A DNA stretch of 10,328 nucleotides from an uncultured Pigmentiphaga sp. (GTDB lineage: Bacteria; Pseudomonadota; Gammaproteobacteria; Burkholderiales; Burkholderiaceae_B). A program made the position numbers and the translations under genes. Each line of letters begins with the position of its first letter. The stretch's first letter is position 1. Under the pieces are notes generated by a model. The model saw nothing but the letters and a program-made list of their open reading frames with translations, made no database searches and had not been told where the DNA came from. The DNA lies in contig CALAGD010000052.1 of NCBI GenBank assembly GCA_937891425.1, positions 1 to 10,328 on the forward strand, given 5' to 3'. Below, piece after piece: positions 1 through 6,630 of this stretch.

Positions 1-912
1 AGCGAGTTCGACGACTTCCAGACCTGGAAGCATGCACTGCACCACCATCTGTCCCGACTACGCGTGCTGCACGCCAGCGAGGTCAGCGACCCCCTGGAAA
101 TCCACTACGCCCTTGTGTGGAAGCCGCCCCTGGGTTTTTTTGCCGGCATGGCGAACCTGCGCCTGATCATCAATCTGGGCGCTGGCGTCGATGCTCTGCT
201 GAATCGCGTCGACCTGCCCGGCAACGTCTACATCACCCGCATCGAAGACCCGAACATGGCACGCATGATGGCGGGGTATGTCCTGTTTGCCGTGCTGCGC
301 CACGCCCGCGAGATTCCCTACTTCGAGCAGGCGCAGCGGCGCGCCCAGTGGGCGTACCGGCATCCACGCAGTCACGAAGAGATCACGGTAGGGGTACTCG
401 GACTGGGTCAGCTGGGCCGGGCTGCGGCCCAGGAGATCCAGCGCCAGGGCTTTCGGACCCTCGGGTGGTCACGCTCGCCCAACCACATCGAGGGTGTCGA
501 GTGCCTTGCCGGCCCCGAGGCGCTCGACACCATTCTGGGGCAATCCGACATTATCGTGCTGATGCTGCCTGACACCCCGCACACCCGGGGCCTGCTCGAT
601 GAGCGCCGGCTGCGCAACATGAAACCCGGCGCAAGCCTCATCAACGTGGCACGCGGTTCTCTGGTCGATCAGCCCGCCATGACGCGCCTGCTGCAAGAAG
701 GACACATCGGTGCTGCAACGCTCGACGTCTTCGCGGTCGAGCCGCTGCCCCCCGACGACCCTCTGTGGCGCCTTCCCAATGTGCTGATCACGCCCCACCT
801 GGCTTCCGTCGCGATTCCACAGTCGTCGGCCCGGCAGATGGCCATCGACATCGAGCGGGTAGCGTTTGGCCAGCCCCCCCACAAACCGGTCGATCGCAAC
901 CGGGGCTACTGA
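1..912 (+). CDS. D-2-hydroxyacid dehydrogenase, GhrA-like (5' end cut by window)
   Basis: NAD(P)-dependent D-isomer 2-hydroxyacid dehydrogenase, most like glyoxylate/hydroxypyruvate reductase A, which reduces glyoxylate to glycolate or hydroxypyruvate to D-glycerate in the cytoplasm. The frame is open from base 1, so the first residues are missing; 303 codons remain against roughly 310 for GhrA, so only about ten are lost. The GTG at 64 is internal and is not the start. Numbering from base 1, the Rossmann motif GLGQLG is at 134-139. The family's catalytic triad is present: Arg218 in NVARGS, Glu247 in VEPLP and His266 in TPHLAS. The sequence after the Rossmann glycines (WSRSP) suggests NADP preference, as in GhrA, but this is inference. 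The true substrate cannot be fixed from sequence; a broader 2-ketoacid reductase is the main alternative. It reads toward zur, separated by 136 bp that contain two hairpins. Confidence 0.88.
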   Translation, partial: SEFDDFQTWKHALHHHLSRLRVLHASEVSDPLEIHYALVWKPPLGFFAGMANLRLIINLGAGVDALLNRVDLPGNVYITRIEDPNMARMMAGYVLFAVLRHAREIPYFEQAQRRAQWAYRHPRSHEEITVGVLGLGQLGRAAAQEIQRQGFRTLGWSRSPNHIEGVECLAGPEALDTILGQSDIIVLMLPDTPHTRGLLDERRLRNMKPGASLINVARGSLVDQPAMTRLLQEGHIGAATLDVFAVEPLPPDDPLWRLPNVLITPHLASVAIPQSSARQMAIDIERVAFGQPPHKPVDRNRGY

Positions 913-925
913 GCGCTGACAGCGC
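913..925 (+). other. Small hairpin directly after the dehydrogenase stop
   Basis: GCGCT (913-917), a three-base loop, then AGCGC (921-925), starting right after the TGA at 910-912. The 5-bp GC-rich stem has no following T run, so it is a weak candidate for transcript-end processing or attenuation rather than a standard terminator. Confidence 0.35.
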
Positions 926-943
926 CGCTCCATGAAACAGGCG

Positions 944-975
944 GGCACGTTTCCGTTCTCGACTGGAGACGTGCC
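944..975 (+). terminator. Strong stem-loop between dehydrogenase and zur (possible terminator)
   Basis: The left arm GGCACGTTTCC (944-954) pairs with the right arm GGAGACGTGCC (965-975). This gives an 11-bp stem with one G-U wobble and a 10-base loop. It sits just before the promoter-like sequence of zur, so ending transcription of the upstream gene is the simplest role. It lacks the T tract of a canonical intrinsic terminator, so the function is inferred from position and stem strength only. Confidence 0.4.
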
Positions 976-984
976 GCGCAGCAT

Positions 985-1013
985 TTGCGCAACACGCCGA
1001 GTGCTGCTATCTT
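985..1013 (+). promoter_or_regulatory. Predicted sigma-70 promoter of zur
   Basis: A TTGCGC -35 element (985-990), a 17-base spacer and a TATCTT -10 element (1008-1013). The bases just before the -10 (TGC, 1005-1007) make an extended -10. Transcription would begin near 1020, giving a leader of about 29 bases before the ATG at 1049. The spacing is ideal but each hexamer is only a partial consensus match. No AT-rich Zur box of the GTTATAxTATAAC type overlaps it, so autoregulation is not visible. Confidence 0.45.
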
Positions 1014-1048
1014 GCTCTGAGGCTTCGCGCTGCGCATTCCTCTGTTCT

Positions 1049-1558
1049 ATGGTGAAAAGTCCAGATCCCTCCCAACATCCCGACCGTGTCGAGTCTGCTC
1101 TGGCAGTGGCCGAAGCCTTGTGCCAGCGACGCGGCCGACGCTTCACTCCCATCCGGCGCAAGGTGCTCGAACTTCTGCTGCAGCACGAGCGCAGTCTGAA
1201 AGCCTACGAACTGCTCGACGAAATCCGCGCCATCTACCCTAACGCCACACCCCCTACGGTCTACCGGGCCCTCGATTTCCTGCTGGAAGAAGGTCTGGTC
1301 CACCGGGTGGAAACGCTCAACTCCTTCATGGCCTGCGGCGACGCAGCGGGGGCGCCGCACAACCTGCTCGTAGTCTGCACCCGCTGCGGAAACGTTGCCG
1401 AGATCCACGACGACATCGTGCGCAACCGGCTTGCCGACCGCATCAGAACCACGGGCTATCGGCTGGCGGGCGAGGAAATCGAAGTCAAGGCGCTGTGCGT
1501 CGAATGTCAGACCGACGCCGACAGACCCGCGCACGACAAGTGCCACGTGCACGCCTGA
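1049..1558 (+). CDS. zur: Fur-family zinc uptake regulator Zur
   Basis: A zinc-sensing DNA-binding repressor of the Fur family, 169 residues, cytoplasmic and expected to act as a dimer on zinc-uptake promoters. A winged helix lies at about 25-90, with recognition region PPTVYRALDFLLEEGLVHRV (68-87). The dimerisation domain carries a structural zinc site made of C110xxC113 and C150xxC153. Candidate regulatory ligands His85, Cys96, His104 and Glu118 are spaced almost as the reported E. coli Zur ligands (H77, C88, H96, E111, from memory). This favours Zur over Fur, Mur or Nur. The tail adds His162, Cys165, His167 in a His/Cys-rich end. The ATG at 1049 is preferred over an in-frame ATG at 932, because the promoter and hairpin lie between them and family similarity begins near residue 15. 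No clear Shine-Dalgarno precedes 1049. No zinc transporter gene lies nearby. Confidence 0.85.
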   Translation: MVKSPDPSQHPDRVESALAVAEALCQRRGRRFTPIRRKVLELLLQHERSLKAYELLDEIRAIYPNATPPTVYRALDFLLEEGLVHRVETLNSFMACGDAAGAPHNLLVVCTRCGNVAEIHDDIVRNRLADRIRTTGYRLAGEEIEVKALCVECQTDADRPAHDKCHVHA

Positions 1559-1561
1559 GTC

Positions 1562-1576
1562 GCGCCCTCCCGGCGC
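1562..1576 (+). terminator. Short GC hairpin after zur (weak terminator candidate)
   Basis: GCGCC (1562-1566), loop CTCCC, then GGCGC (1572-1576), three bases after the zur stop and followed by only two T residues. It lies in the 75-bp gap between convergent zur and msbA. The position is right for a terminator, but the stem is short and there is no T tract. The rest of the gap shows nothing recognisable. Confidence 0.3.
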
Positions 1577-1633
1577 TTGCGGCCACGCACCCATGCAAGC
1601 AGGCGCACGCTCGGTGAAGGCGCACACCTTGCT

Positions 1634-3412
1634 TCAGGCGGTCTCGCGAAACTGCATCCGGTACAACGCCGCGTACAGACCGTCGGCTACCAGCAGCTCA
1701 TCATGGGTTCCGGTTTCCCGGATCTGTCCGTGGTCCAGCACAATGATGCGGTTGGCAGCCTGGACAGTGGACAGACGGTGTGCGATGACCAAGGTCGTGC
1801 GTCCCTGCATCAGCCGCTCGAGCGACGCCTGCACCTGGCGCTCGGACTCGTTGTCCAGGGCCGAGGTGGCTTCATCCAGGATGAGGATCGGCGCATTCTT
1901 GATCAGTGCGCGGGCGATCGCCAGCCGCTGCCGCTGACCGCCCGACAGACGAGCGCCCCGCTCTCCCACGCGCGTGTGGATACCCTCGGGCAGCGACTCG
2001 ACGAATTCCAGCAGATTGGCGGCCTCGAGCGCCGCGCAAATCTCGTCTTCGCAAGGAGACGAAGCTGCACCATAGCCCACGTTGGCGGCGATCGTGTCGT
2101 CGAACAGCACCACGTCCTGGCTGACCAGGGAGATGTGGGCACGCAGGCTGGCCAGCTTGAGCTCGGCGATGTCGATGTCATCGATGCAGATACGTCCACC
2201 CGTCGGCAGGATGAAACGCGGCAGCATGTTCATGAGCGTGGTCTTGCCACTGCCCGAGCGCCCCACCAGGGCCACCGTTTCACCCGGCCGCGCCTCGAAA
2301 CTGACGTTCTTCAAGGTATCGGTTTCAGCATCCGGGAACCGATGCGTCACGTTCTCGAAACGAACATGCCCCCGTACCGGAACAGGCAATACGCGGGTAC
2401 CATTGTCCGCCTCTGGTGGATGATCCAGCAGGCGGAACACGCTCTCGCTAGCGACCAGCATGCGCTGCATCGGACCGGCCGCGTTGGCCAGACGGCGCAG
2501 CGGGTCGAGCAGCTGTGCCATGGCGCCCACGAATGCGGCAAAACCGCCCACGGTCAGGTCACCCGAGCCGGACTGCGCCAACGCCACGCCGATGACCGCC
2601 GCGAGGGCCACCGAAAGAATCGCCTGGGAGACCGGGCCAATGGCACCCGACGCAGCCGCCCCTCGAATGGCGAATCGGCGCAGCCGTGCGTTCACCTGCG
2701 CAAAGCGCTCGTTCTCGTATTCGTAGCCATCGAACAGTTTGATTACACGCTGCCCTTCCAGCCCCTCGGTGACGATGCGCGTCAGCTCCGAGTTCATGTT
2801 GATGGTATGGCGGTTGACCTCGCGCAGCCTGCGCATGAAAAGTCGAGAAACCAGAGCCGCCGGCGGCAGCAGCACGAGCACGATCAGCGTGAGCTTCCAG
2901 GACATGTACACCAGCACACCAAACAGCGAGATGACGATGAGTACCTCGCGGATCAGGGTGGCGAGCACCTCGGTGGCATGTTGCATGACCGTCGAAGCGT
3001 CGATCGTGAAACGGTTGAGCAGACCGGCGGAACCGAGCCGTCGAACGTCGGAATCGGGCAGATGCAACAGGCGCGAGAACATGTCGCGGCGCAGGTCGCG
3101 CAGTACATTGTTGGCTACCCAGGCCATGAGGTAATTGCTCAAGTACGCAAACGTGCCGCGCGCGACAAACAGCCCCACCAGGATCAGCGGCAGCATCCAC
3201 ACATAGGATGGCCGCTCGCCACTGAAGCCCTCGTCGATAAGGGGCTTCATCAGCAAAGCCAGCAACGGGTGGGTAGAGGCCACTCCCACGGTAAACAGCA
3301 TGCCTGCGGCCATGCCCTTCCAATACGGCCGGACATGACGATAGATTCGGCGCCACAATTCCCGCTTGACGGGATGCGACCCGGGCGCCAGCACGACAGA
3401 AGAAGAACTCAA
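1634..3412 (-). CDS. msbA: Lipid A export ATP-binding/permease protein MsbA
   Basis: Inner-membrane half-transporter of the ABC exporter family that, as a homodimer, flips core-lipid A to the periplasmic leaflet using ATP. At 592 residues it is the usual length. The transmembrane domain spans about 30-325 with six hydrophobic segments. The nucleotide-binding domain spans about 350-590 with Walker A GRSGSGKTT (384-392), Q-loop Gln432 in LVSQD, signature LSGGQ (489-493), Walker B ILILDE (509-514), D-loop SALD (517-520) and H-loop His545 in IAHRLST. The start is TTG: GGAG (3418-3421, minus strand) sits five bases upstream, and the first in-frame ATG would be codon 34, inside the start of the first transmembrane region. 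The divergent neighbour is an LPS heptosyltransferase, which supports the lipid A assignment over a general multidrug exporter. It converges on zur. Confidence 0.93.
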   Translation of the reverse strand: MSSSSVVLAPGSHPVKRELWRRIYRHVRPYWKGMAAGMLFTVGVASTHPLLALLMKPLIDEGFSGERPSYVWMLPLILVGLFVARGTFAYLSNYLMAWVANNVLRDLRRDMFSRLLHLPDSDVRRLGSAGLLNRFTIDASTVMQHATEVLATLIREVLIVISLFGVLVYMSWKLTLIVLVLLPPAALVSRLFMRRLREVNRHTINMNSELTRIVTEGLEGQRVIKLFDGYEYENERFAQVNARLRRFAIRGAAASGAIGPVSQAILSVALAAVIGVALAQSGSGDLTVGGFAAFVGAMAQLLDPLRRLANAAGPMQRMLVASESVFRLLDHPPEADNGTRVLPVPVRGHVRFENVTHRFPDAETDTLKNVSFEARPGETVALVGRSGSGKTTLMNMLPRFILPTGGRICIDDIDIAELKLASLRAHISLVSQDVVLFDDTIAANVGYGAASSPCEDEICAALEAANLLEFVESLPEGIHTRVGERGARLSGGQRQRLAIARALIKNAPILILDEATSALDNESERQVQASLERLMQGRTTLVIAHRLSTVQAANRIIVLDHGQIRETGTHDELLVADGLYAALYRMQFRETA

Positions 3413-3431
3413 GGTTACTCCGTTACCAGGC

Positions 3432-3476
3432 GGCGCAACGCGCCTCAGATGTATACAATGGTAGCGTGCGATTGTA
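3432..3476. promoter_or_regulatory. Divergent promoter region between msbA and the heptosyltransferase
   Basis: This 119-bp gap is the only control region for both genes. TGTATACA (3450-3457) is a perfect palindrome that offers a -10-like element on each strand: TACAAT at 3454-3459 on plus, TATACA at 3455-3450 on minus. A dyad TACAAT (3454-3459), 11 bases, ATTGTA (3471-3476) overlaps it and could be an operator. On the minus strand, a GGCGC-loop-GCGCC hairpin (3432-3444) would fall at the very start of the msbA leader. No good -35 hexamer was found on either strand, so exact promoters are uncertain. Confidence 0.4.
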
Positions 3477-3531
3477 CGCGGCTGCGGGCGTGTTCACAGC
3501 ACACGGTCCGGCTGAACTCCACCCAAGATAC

Positions 3532-4539
3532 ATGCTCACACCCATCTACGTCAGGTTGCCCAACTGGGTTGGCGATGCCTGCATGGCTCTGCCAGCGCTT
3601 CATCTGCTTCGAACGGCAGGGTTCCAGCTCATACTCATCGGCCGTCCTTGGGCACGTGACCTGCTCGCGGGGCTGGAGCCAGTCGACTTCATTGCCCTGA
3701 AAGGGCCGCTGCGCAACGACGTCGAAATCGTCCGGCAGCATGTCCGCACTGGCGGCTCCGCGCGCCTCGGGCGCACACCCGCAGGCCCCCCTCCGCGCGG
3801 CATCTGCTTCCCCGACTCCATTTCAAGCGCCCTCATCTTCCGGCTGGCCGGCATCCAGGCCGGAGGATATCGCGACGAAGGACGCAGCTTCCTGCTACGC
3901 TGGCCCGTGCGCAAACCCAGGGAAGACTTGCACGTCGTGGAATCGTACTACTACCTGGCGCGCTCCATCCTCAGCCGCTGGGGTGTACAGGCCGAACTGC
4001 CCACCGCAGCAGGCAGCACCCTCGAGCTGCCTCTGACCCGCGCGCACGAACAGGCGGCCCTGGCCACCATCGAGCTTGCCGGGCTCGAACAGCCATTCGT
4101 ACTCCTGTCGCCCACGGCCACTGGGCTGCACCGGGGCCGGGTCAAGTCGTGGCCCCATTATGAACAACTGGCGCAGGCGCTGATCTCGGCAGGCTGGGCC
4201 GTGGCCATGTGCCCGCCGCCCAGCGAAGTCGATGCGGCACGTCACGCTGCTCCCAGCGCCCAGCTGCTGCCCTCGTTGCCCCTGGGGGCATATGCCGCCC
4301 TCACACGGCTGGCAGCACTCGTCATCTGCAACGACTCGGGCACGTCCCACGTGGCTGCAGCGGCGCAAAGCCGCCAGCTCACGCTTTTCGGGGTGACCCG
4401 GCCGGAACGTACCCGACCGTGGTCGCCGCGCGCCCTCTGGTTGGGCAACGAAACCGGCTGGCCAAGCCTCGAGGAAGTAACCGTGTGCGCGCTGGACGCA
4501 CTGCAGCTGTCGTCACCCCCCTTGTATCAGCGCCGGTAA
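3532..4539 (+). CDS. Glycosyltransferase family 9 LPS heptosyltransferase
   Basis: A cytoplasmic, membrane-associated transferase of the GT9 (GT-B fold) family, which moves heptose from ADP-heptose to the lipopolysaccharide inner core. It has 335 residues, normal for WaaC/WaaF-like proteins. The N-terminal acceptor-side motif is LPNWVGDACMALPAL (9-23), with Asp15 where the family has its catalytic base. FPDSISSALIFRLAGI (93-108) and GYRDEGRSFLLRWP (112-125) are typical of the WaaF-like branch. The C-terminal nucleotide-sugar half has KSWPHYEQLAQAL (205-217) and the donor motif CNDSGTSHVAAAA (267-279), matching D-S/T-G-x-x-H-x-A-A-A. The ATG at 3532 is chosen over an upstream in-frame GTG at 3466, since the family begins with a strand like PIYVRLPNWVGD and the -10-like sequence lies only a few bases before 3466. 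No strong Shine-Dalgarno is seen. Whether it adds heptose I, II or a later sugar cannot be told; WaaF-like is the closest impression. Confidence 0.85.
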   Translation: MLTPIYVRLPNWVGDACMALPALHLLRTAGFQLILIGRPWARDLLAGLEPVDFIALKGPLRNDVEIVRQHVRTGGSARLGRTPAGPPPRGICFPDSISSALIFRLAGIQAGGYRDEGRSFLLRWPVRKPREDLHVVESYYYLARSILSRWGVQAELPTAAGSTLELPLTRAHEQAALATIELAGLEQPFVLLSPTATGLHRGRVKSWPHYEQLAQALISAGWAVAMCPPPSEVDAARHAAPSAQLLPSLPLGAYAALTRLAALVICNDSGTSHVAAAAQSRQLTLFGVTRPERTRPWSPRALWLGNETGWPSLEEVTVCALDALQLSSPPLYQRR

Positions 4540-4550
4540 GGGGCTGCGGG

Positions 4551-4603
4551 TGGATGCGGCTTCGAGGCGTCCCGGAAGGTGCACCTCTGCCGCCGTCCAT
4601 CCA
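4551..4603. terminator. Imperfect hairpin in the convergent heptosyltransferase/bioY gap
   Basis: In the 99-bp gap between two converging genes, TGGATG then CGGC (4551-4560) can pair with GCCGTCCATCCA (4592-4603) with a two-base bulge. The loop contains a perfect 10-bp palindrome AGGTGCACCT (4577-4586). A two-way terminator would be useful here, but there is no T tract on either strand, so the call rests on position and folding potential alone. Confidence 0.28.
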
Positions 4604-4638
4604 TTGGCCCGCCACGCCCGCGTGCCCGACCCCGCCGG

Positions 4639-5196
4639 TCATTTCAGCTGCATGGGCCAGGCGCGCGCCACCCGGGTCGCAACGACACTCGTCACCACGG
4701 CTTTCACCAGGTCGCCAGGCAGGAAAACCAGTGATCCTGCCAGCGCCTTGGCGAAACCCATGCCCGTGACGAGAGCGAGCCATGGTACCCCGAACACGTA
4801 TACGACCAGAACGCCGCCGATCACGCACGAGAGCAGGTACAGCAGGATCTGGCGCAGGGCAGTCTGCCCGCGGCGCAACAACAGATCGACCAGCGCGCCT
4901 ATTACGAATGCTCCCGCGATCATCCCGACGAGGAACCCGCCTGTAGGTCCGGCGAGAACGCCGAACCCGCCGCGTCCGCCTGGAAGGATCGGCAGACCGA
5001 CCAGCCACAGCAGGGTGTACAGCAGCACTGCCAGCAGGCCCCGACGTGGACCCAGCAAGGCTCCGGCCAGCATCACGCCCAGGGTCTGGAGCGTGATGGG
5101 CACAGGTACGACGCCCAGCGGCAGCGGCGGCACCAGACTGAGCGCAGCAATCAACGCGGCAAACAATGCAATGAGGACGACGTCCTTGATATTCAT
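4639..5196 (-). CDS. bioY: Biotin ECF transporter, substrate-binding S component BioY
   Basis: An integral membrane protein that binds biotin with high affinity and delivers it to the cytoplasm together with BioM and BioN. It has 185 residues, normal for the family, and is strongly hydrophobic with about six membrane segments. Family hallmarks are present: PVPITLQTLGVMLAGALLGP (31-50), LVGLPIL (65-71), the biotin-site region GPTGGFLVG (83-91) and FLPGDLVKA (158-166) near the C terminus. ATG at 5196 is preceded by AGG (5205-5207, minus strand) with eight bases of spacing. It is the last gene of the bioM-bioN-bioY unit, 48 bp after bioN, and converges on the heptosyltransferase. BioY can work alone in some bacteria; here the full module is encoded. 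Confidence 0.94.
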   Translation of the reverse strand: MNIKDVVLIALFAALIAALSLVPPLPLGVVPVPITLQTLGVMLAGALLGPRRGLLAVLLYTLLWLVGLPILPGGRGGFGVLAGPTGGFLVGMIAGAFVIGALVDLLLRRGQTALRQILLYLLSCVIGGVLVVYVFGVPWLALVTGMGFAKALAGSLVFLPGDLVKAVVTSVVATRVARAWPMQLK

Positions 5197-5244
5197 GCGA
5201 CTTACCTGAAGAAAACATCAACACATGACGCAGCCCGCCCCGAC

Positions 5245-5868
5245 TCAGGGTGGGTCCTGACTGCGCGTGGGAGGAAAACCACGAGCTTCGATCGCCTCGG
5301 CGATCTCGTCGGCGCTTTTCAGAACCGATATCACCAGCGGCACGATCAGCCTCACCGGATGTGCCCGCAAGCCGCGCGCAGCCTGAGCTTCACGAATCAG
5401 CTCGTAGCGCCGGTAGATTTCCGGCATGAAACGCAACGCCAGAGCCAGTGCGAGACTCACTTTGGCCGCGTTTGCCCAGCCCCTGCGTTCGAGTGGCCGC
5501 AGGGCGCGCTCACAGGCGGCGATGAGGTCGGCGGAGCGGGTCGTGAAAGTGACCGCGAGGGCCAGGCACATCAGCGCACACAGGCGCAGCAGTACCATCA
5601 TGGTGGCGGCCCATCCCTGCAACAGCGTCAGCACACCTCCCAGCGCCACGATCAGCACCACCAGACCCCGGGTTTGCGCCCAGATGCGCGCCAGCGGCAC
5701 CCGCGCCGACGCCAGCAGCACCAGCGCCAACCCGGCAGCGATTGCCAGTGGCAGCGGGTGATGGAGCAGAAAGAGCATGATCCCGGCTGCCATCAGCACG
5801 CCCAGCTTGACCACCGCAGGCTGGCGATGCAGCCACGAGGCGCCCGGCACGTACAGGGAATGAATCAT
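5245..5868 (-). CDS. bioN: Biotin ECF transporter, transmembrane T component BioN
   Basis: The coupling membrane protein of the biotin importer (CbiQ/EcfT family), linking ATP hydrolysis by BioM to movement of BioY. It has 207 residues. Hydrophobic segments lie at about 19-55, 66-84, 88-108 and 172-184. The cytoplasmic coupling helices carry the two Ala-Arg-Gly signatures that contact the ATPase: AARG at 163-166 and EARG at 194-197. The start at 5868 is preferred to an in-frame ATG at 5919, because it overlaps the bioM stop as ATGA (5868-5865), has GGAG at 5881-5878 nine bases upstream, and similarity begins with LYVPGASWLHR. The overlap implies translational coupling to bioM, as expected for subunits of one complex. 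Confidence 0.92.
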   Translation of the reverse strand: MIHSLYVPGASWLHRQPAVVKLGVLMAAGIMLFLLHHPLPLAIAAGLALVLLASARVPLARIWAQTRGLVVLIVALGGVLTLLQGWAATMMVLLRLCALMCLALAVTFTTRSADLIAACERALRPLERRGWANAAKVSLALALALRFMPEIYRRYELIREAQAARGLRAHPVRLIVPLVISVLKSADEIAEAIEARGFPPTRSQDPP

Positions 5869-6542
5869 GCGCAATGACTCCGATACCACTGCACCGCTTC
5901 GCGAGGTCCTGCATCGCACACGATACGGCCGCCCTCAAGCACCAGGACACGATCATAACCGTCGAGCAGCTCGAGGTCGTGAGTGACTACCCACACCGGC
6001 TGCTCGAGCCGCTCGAGAATGGCGCGCAGCCGATTGCGGTTGCGCAGGTCAAGCAGTGTGGTGGGCTCGTCGAAGACCAGCAGTTGCGGGCGCATGACAA
6101 GCACCGCAGCCAGAGCAACGAGCTGCTTTTCTCCCCCGCTCAATCCGAGCGCAGACCGCTCGGCAAGGTGCTCGATGCCCATGTCGGCCAGTACCTGCTG
6201 CACGCGGGAGGCGTGCTCGCTGCGGGGTACTCCCTGGTTCTTCAGTCCGAAAGCGAGATCCTCACTGACAATGGGCAACACGATCTGGTGGTCGGGATTC
6301 TGGAATACGAAACCAACACGACGGCGCACTTCGCGGGTTTGCTGTACCGTATCGTATCCATCGACCCGCACGGTTCCGCGGGACGGCCGCACCAGCCCGT
6401 TGAGCAGGCGCGCGAGCGTACTCTTGCCGGACCCATTGGAACCAATGACGCCGACTCTGGCCTCACTTACGCGAAGCGTCAGGTCGTGCAGCACGGGCCG
6501 CTCATGCAAGTGTACGCAGACGTCCTGGAACTCAACTAACAT
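5865..6542 (-). CDS. bioM: Biotin ECF transporter ATPase BioM
   Basis: The cytoplasmic ATP-binding subunit of the biotin importer, 225 residues, one nucleotide-binding domain. Walker A is GSNGSGKST (34-42), Q-loop Gln81 lies in FQNPDHQIV (the ECF-type Q-loop context), the signature is LSGGEKQ (134-140), Walker B is LLVFDEP (154-160), and the H-loop His188 lies in VVTHDLE. The FQNPDxQ motif and SGGEKQ are typical of CbiO/EcfA ATPases rather than general ABC importers. The ATG at 6542 is chosen over an in-frame ATG at 6629, which would add 29 residues without family similarity and run into selO. The Shine-Dalgarno is poor (GGATGG-like). First gene of the unit; its start is 49 bp from the divergent selO start. 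Confidence 0.93.
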   Translation of the reverse strand: MLVEFQDVCVHLHERPVLHDLTLRVSEARVGVIGSNGSGKSTLARLLNGLVRPSRGTVRVDGYDTVQQTREVRRRVGFVFQNPDHQIVLPIVSEDLAFGLKNQGVPRSEHASRVQQVLADMGIEHLAERSALGLSGGEKQLVALAAVLVMRPQLLVFDEPTTLLDLRNRNRLRAILERLEQPVWVVTHDLELLDGYDRVLVLEGGRIVCDAGPREAVQWYRSHCA

Positions 6543-6630
6543 GAAATTCAGCCGCCATCCGTAGCCGGTGACCCAAGAAGGTGAAACATCAATGCTTGCC
6601 CGATCCATGGACGGGTTGCATTTTTGCAAC
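6543..6630. promoter_or_regulatory. bioM/selO divergent region with an inverted repeat
   Basis: Only 49 bp (6543-6591) lie between the two opposed start codons. They include the selO Shine-Dalgarno AAGAAGG (6575-6581). A weak -10-like TAACAT (6536-6541, plus strand) for selO falls in the first codons of bioM, with no good -35. On the other side, a perfect dyad GTTGCA, TTTT, TGCAAC (6615-6630) lies inside the selO coding start, 73 bp upstream of bioM, where a bioM operator or promoter would fall. No BioR box (TTATxxATAA) or BirA-type box is visible. Confidence 0.35.

Noticed and set aside
932..1048. Upstream in-frame ATG extending Zur by 39 residues
   Set aside because: The extension encodes the hairpin and promoter sequence and has no Fur-family similarity; the usual N terminus begins soon after 1049.
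469..1161. A minus-strand open frame across the dehydrogenase end and zur start
   Set aside because: No family similarity recognised, it crosses two supported genes, and it spans the hairpins and promoter.
1577..3700. A 707-codon open frame on the plus strand opposite msbA
   Set aside because: It mirrors msbA codon structure, its product is Arg/Gln/His-rich without recognisable domains, and msbA has every ABC motif. It is an antisense shadow of a GC-rich gene.
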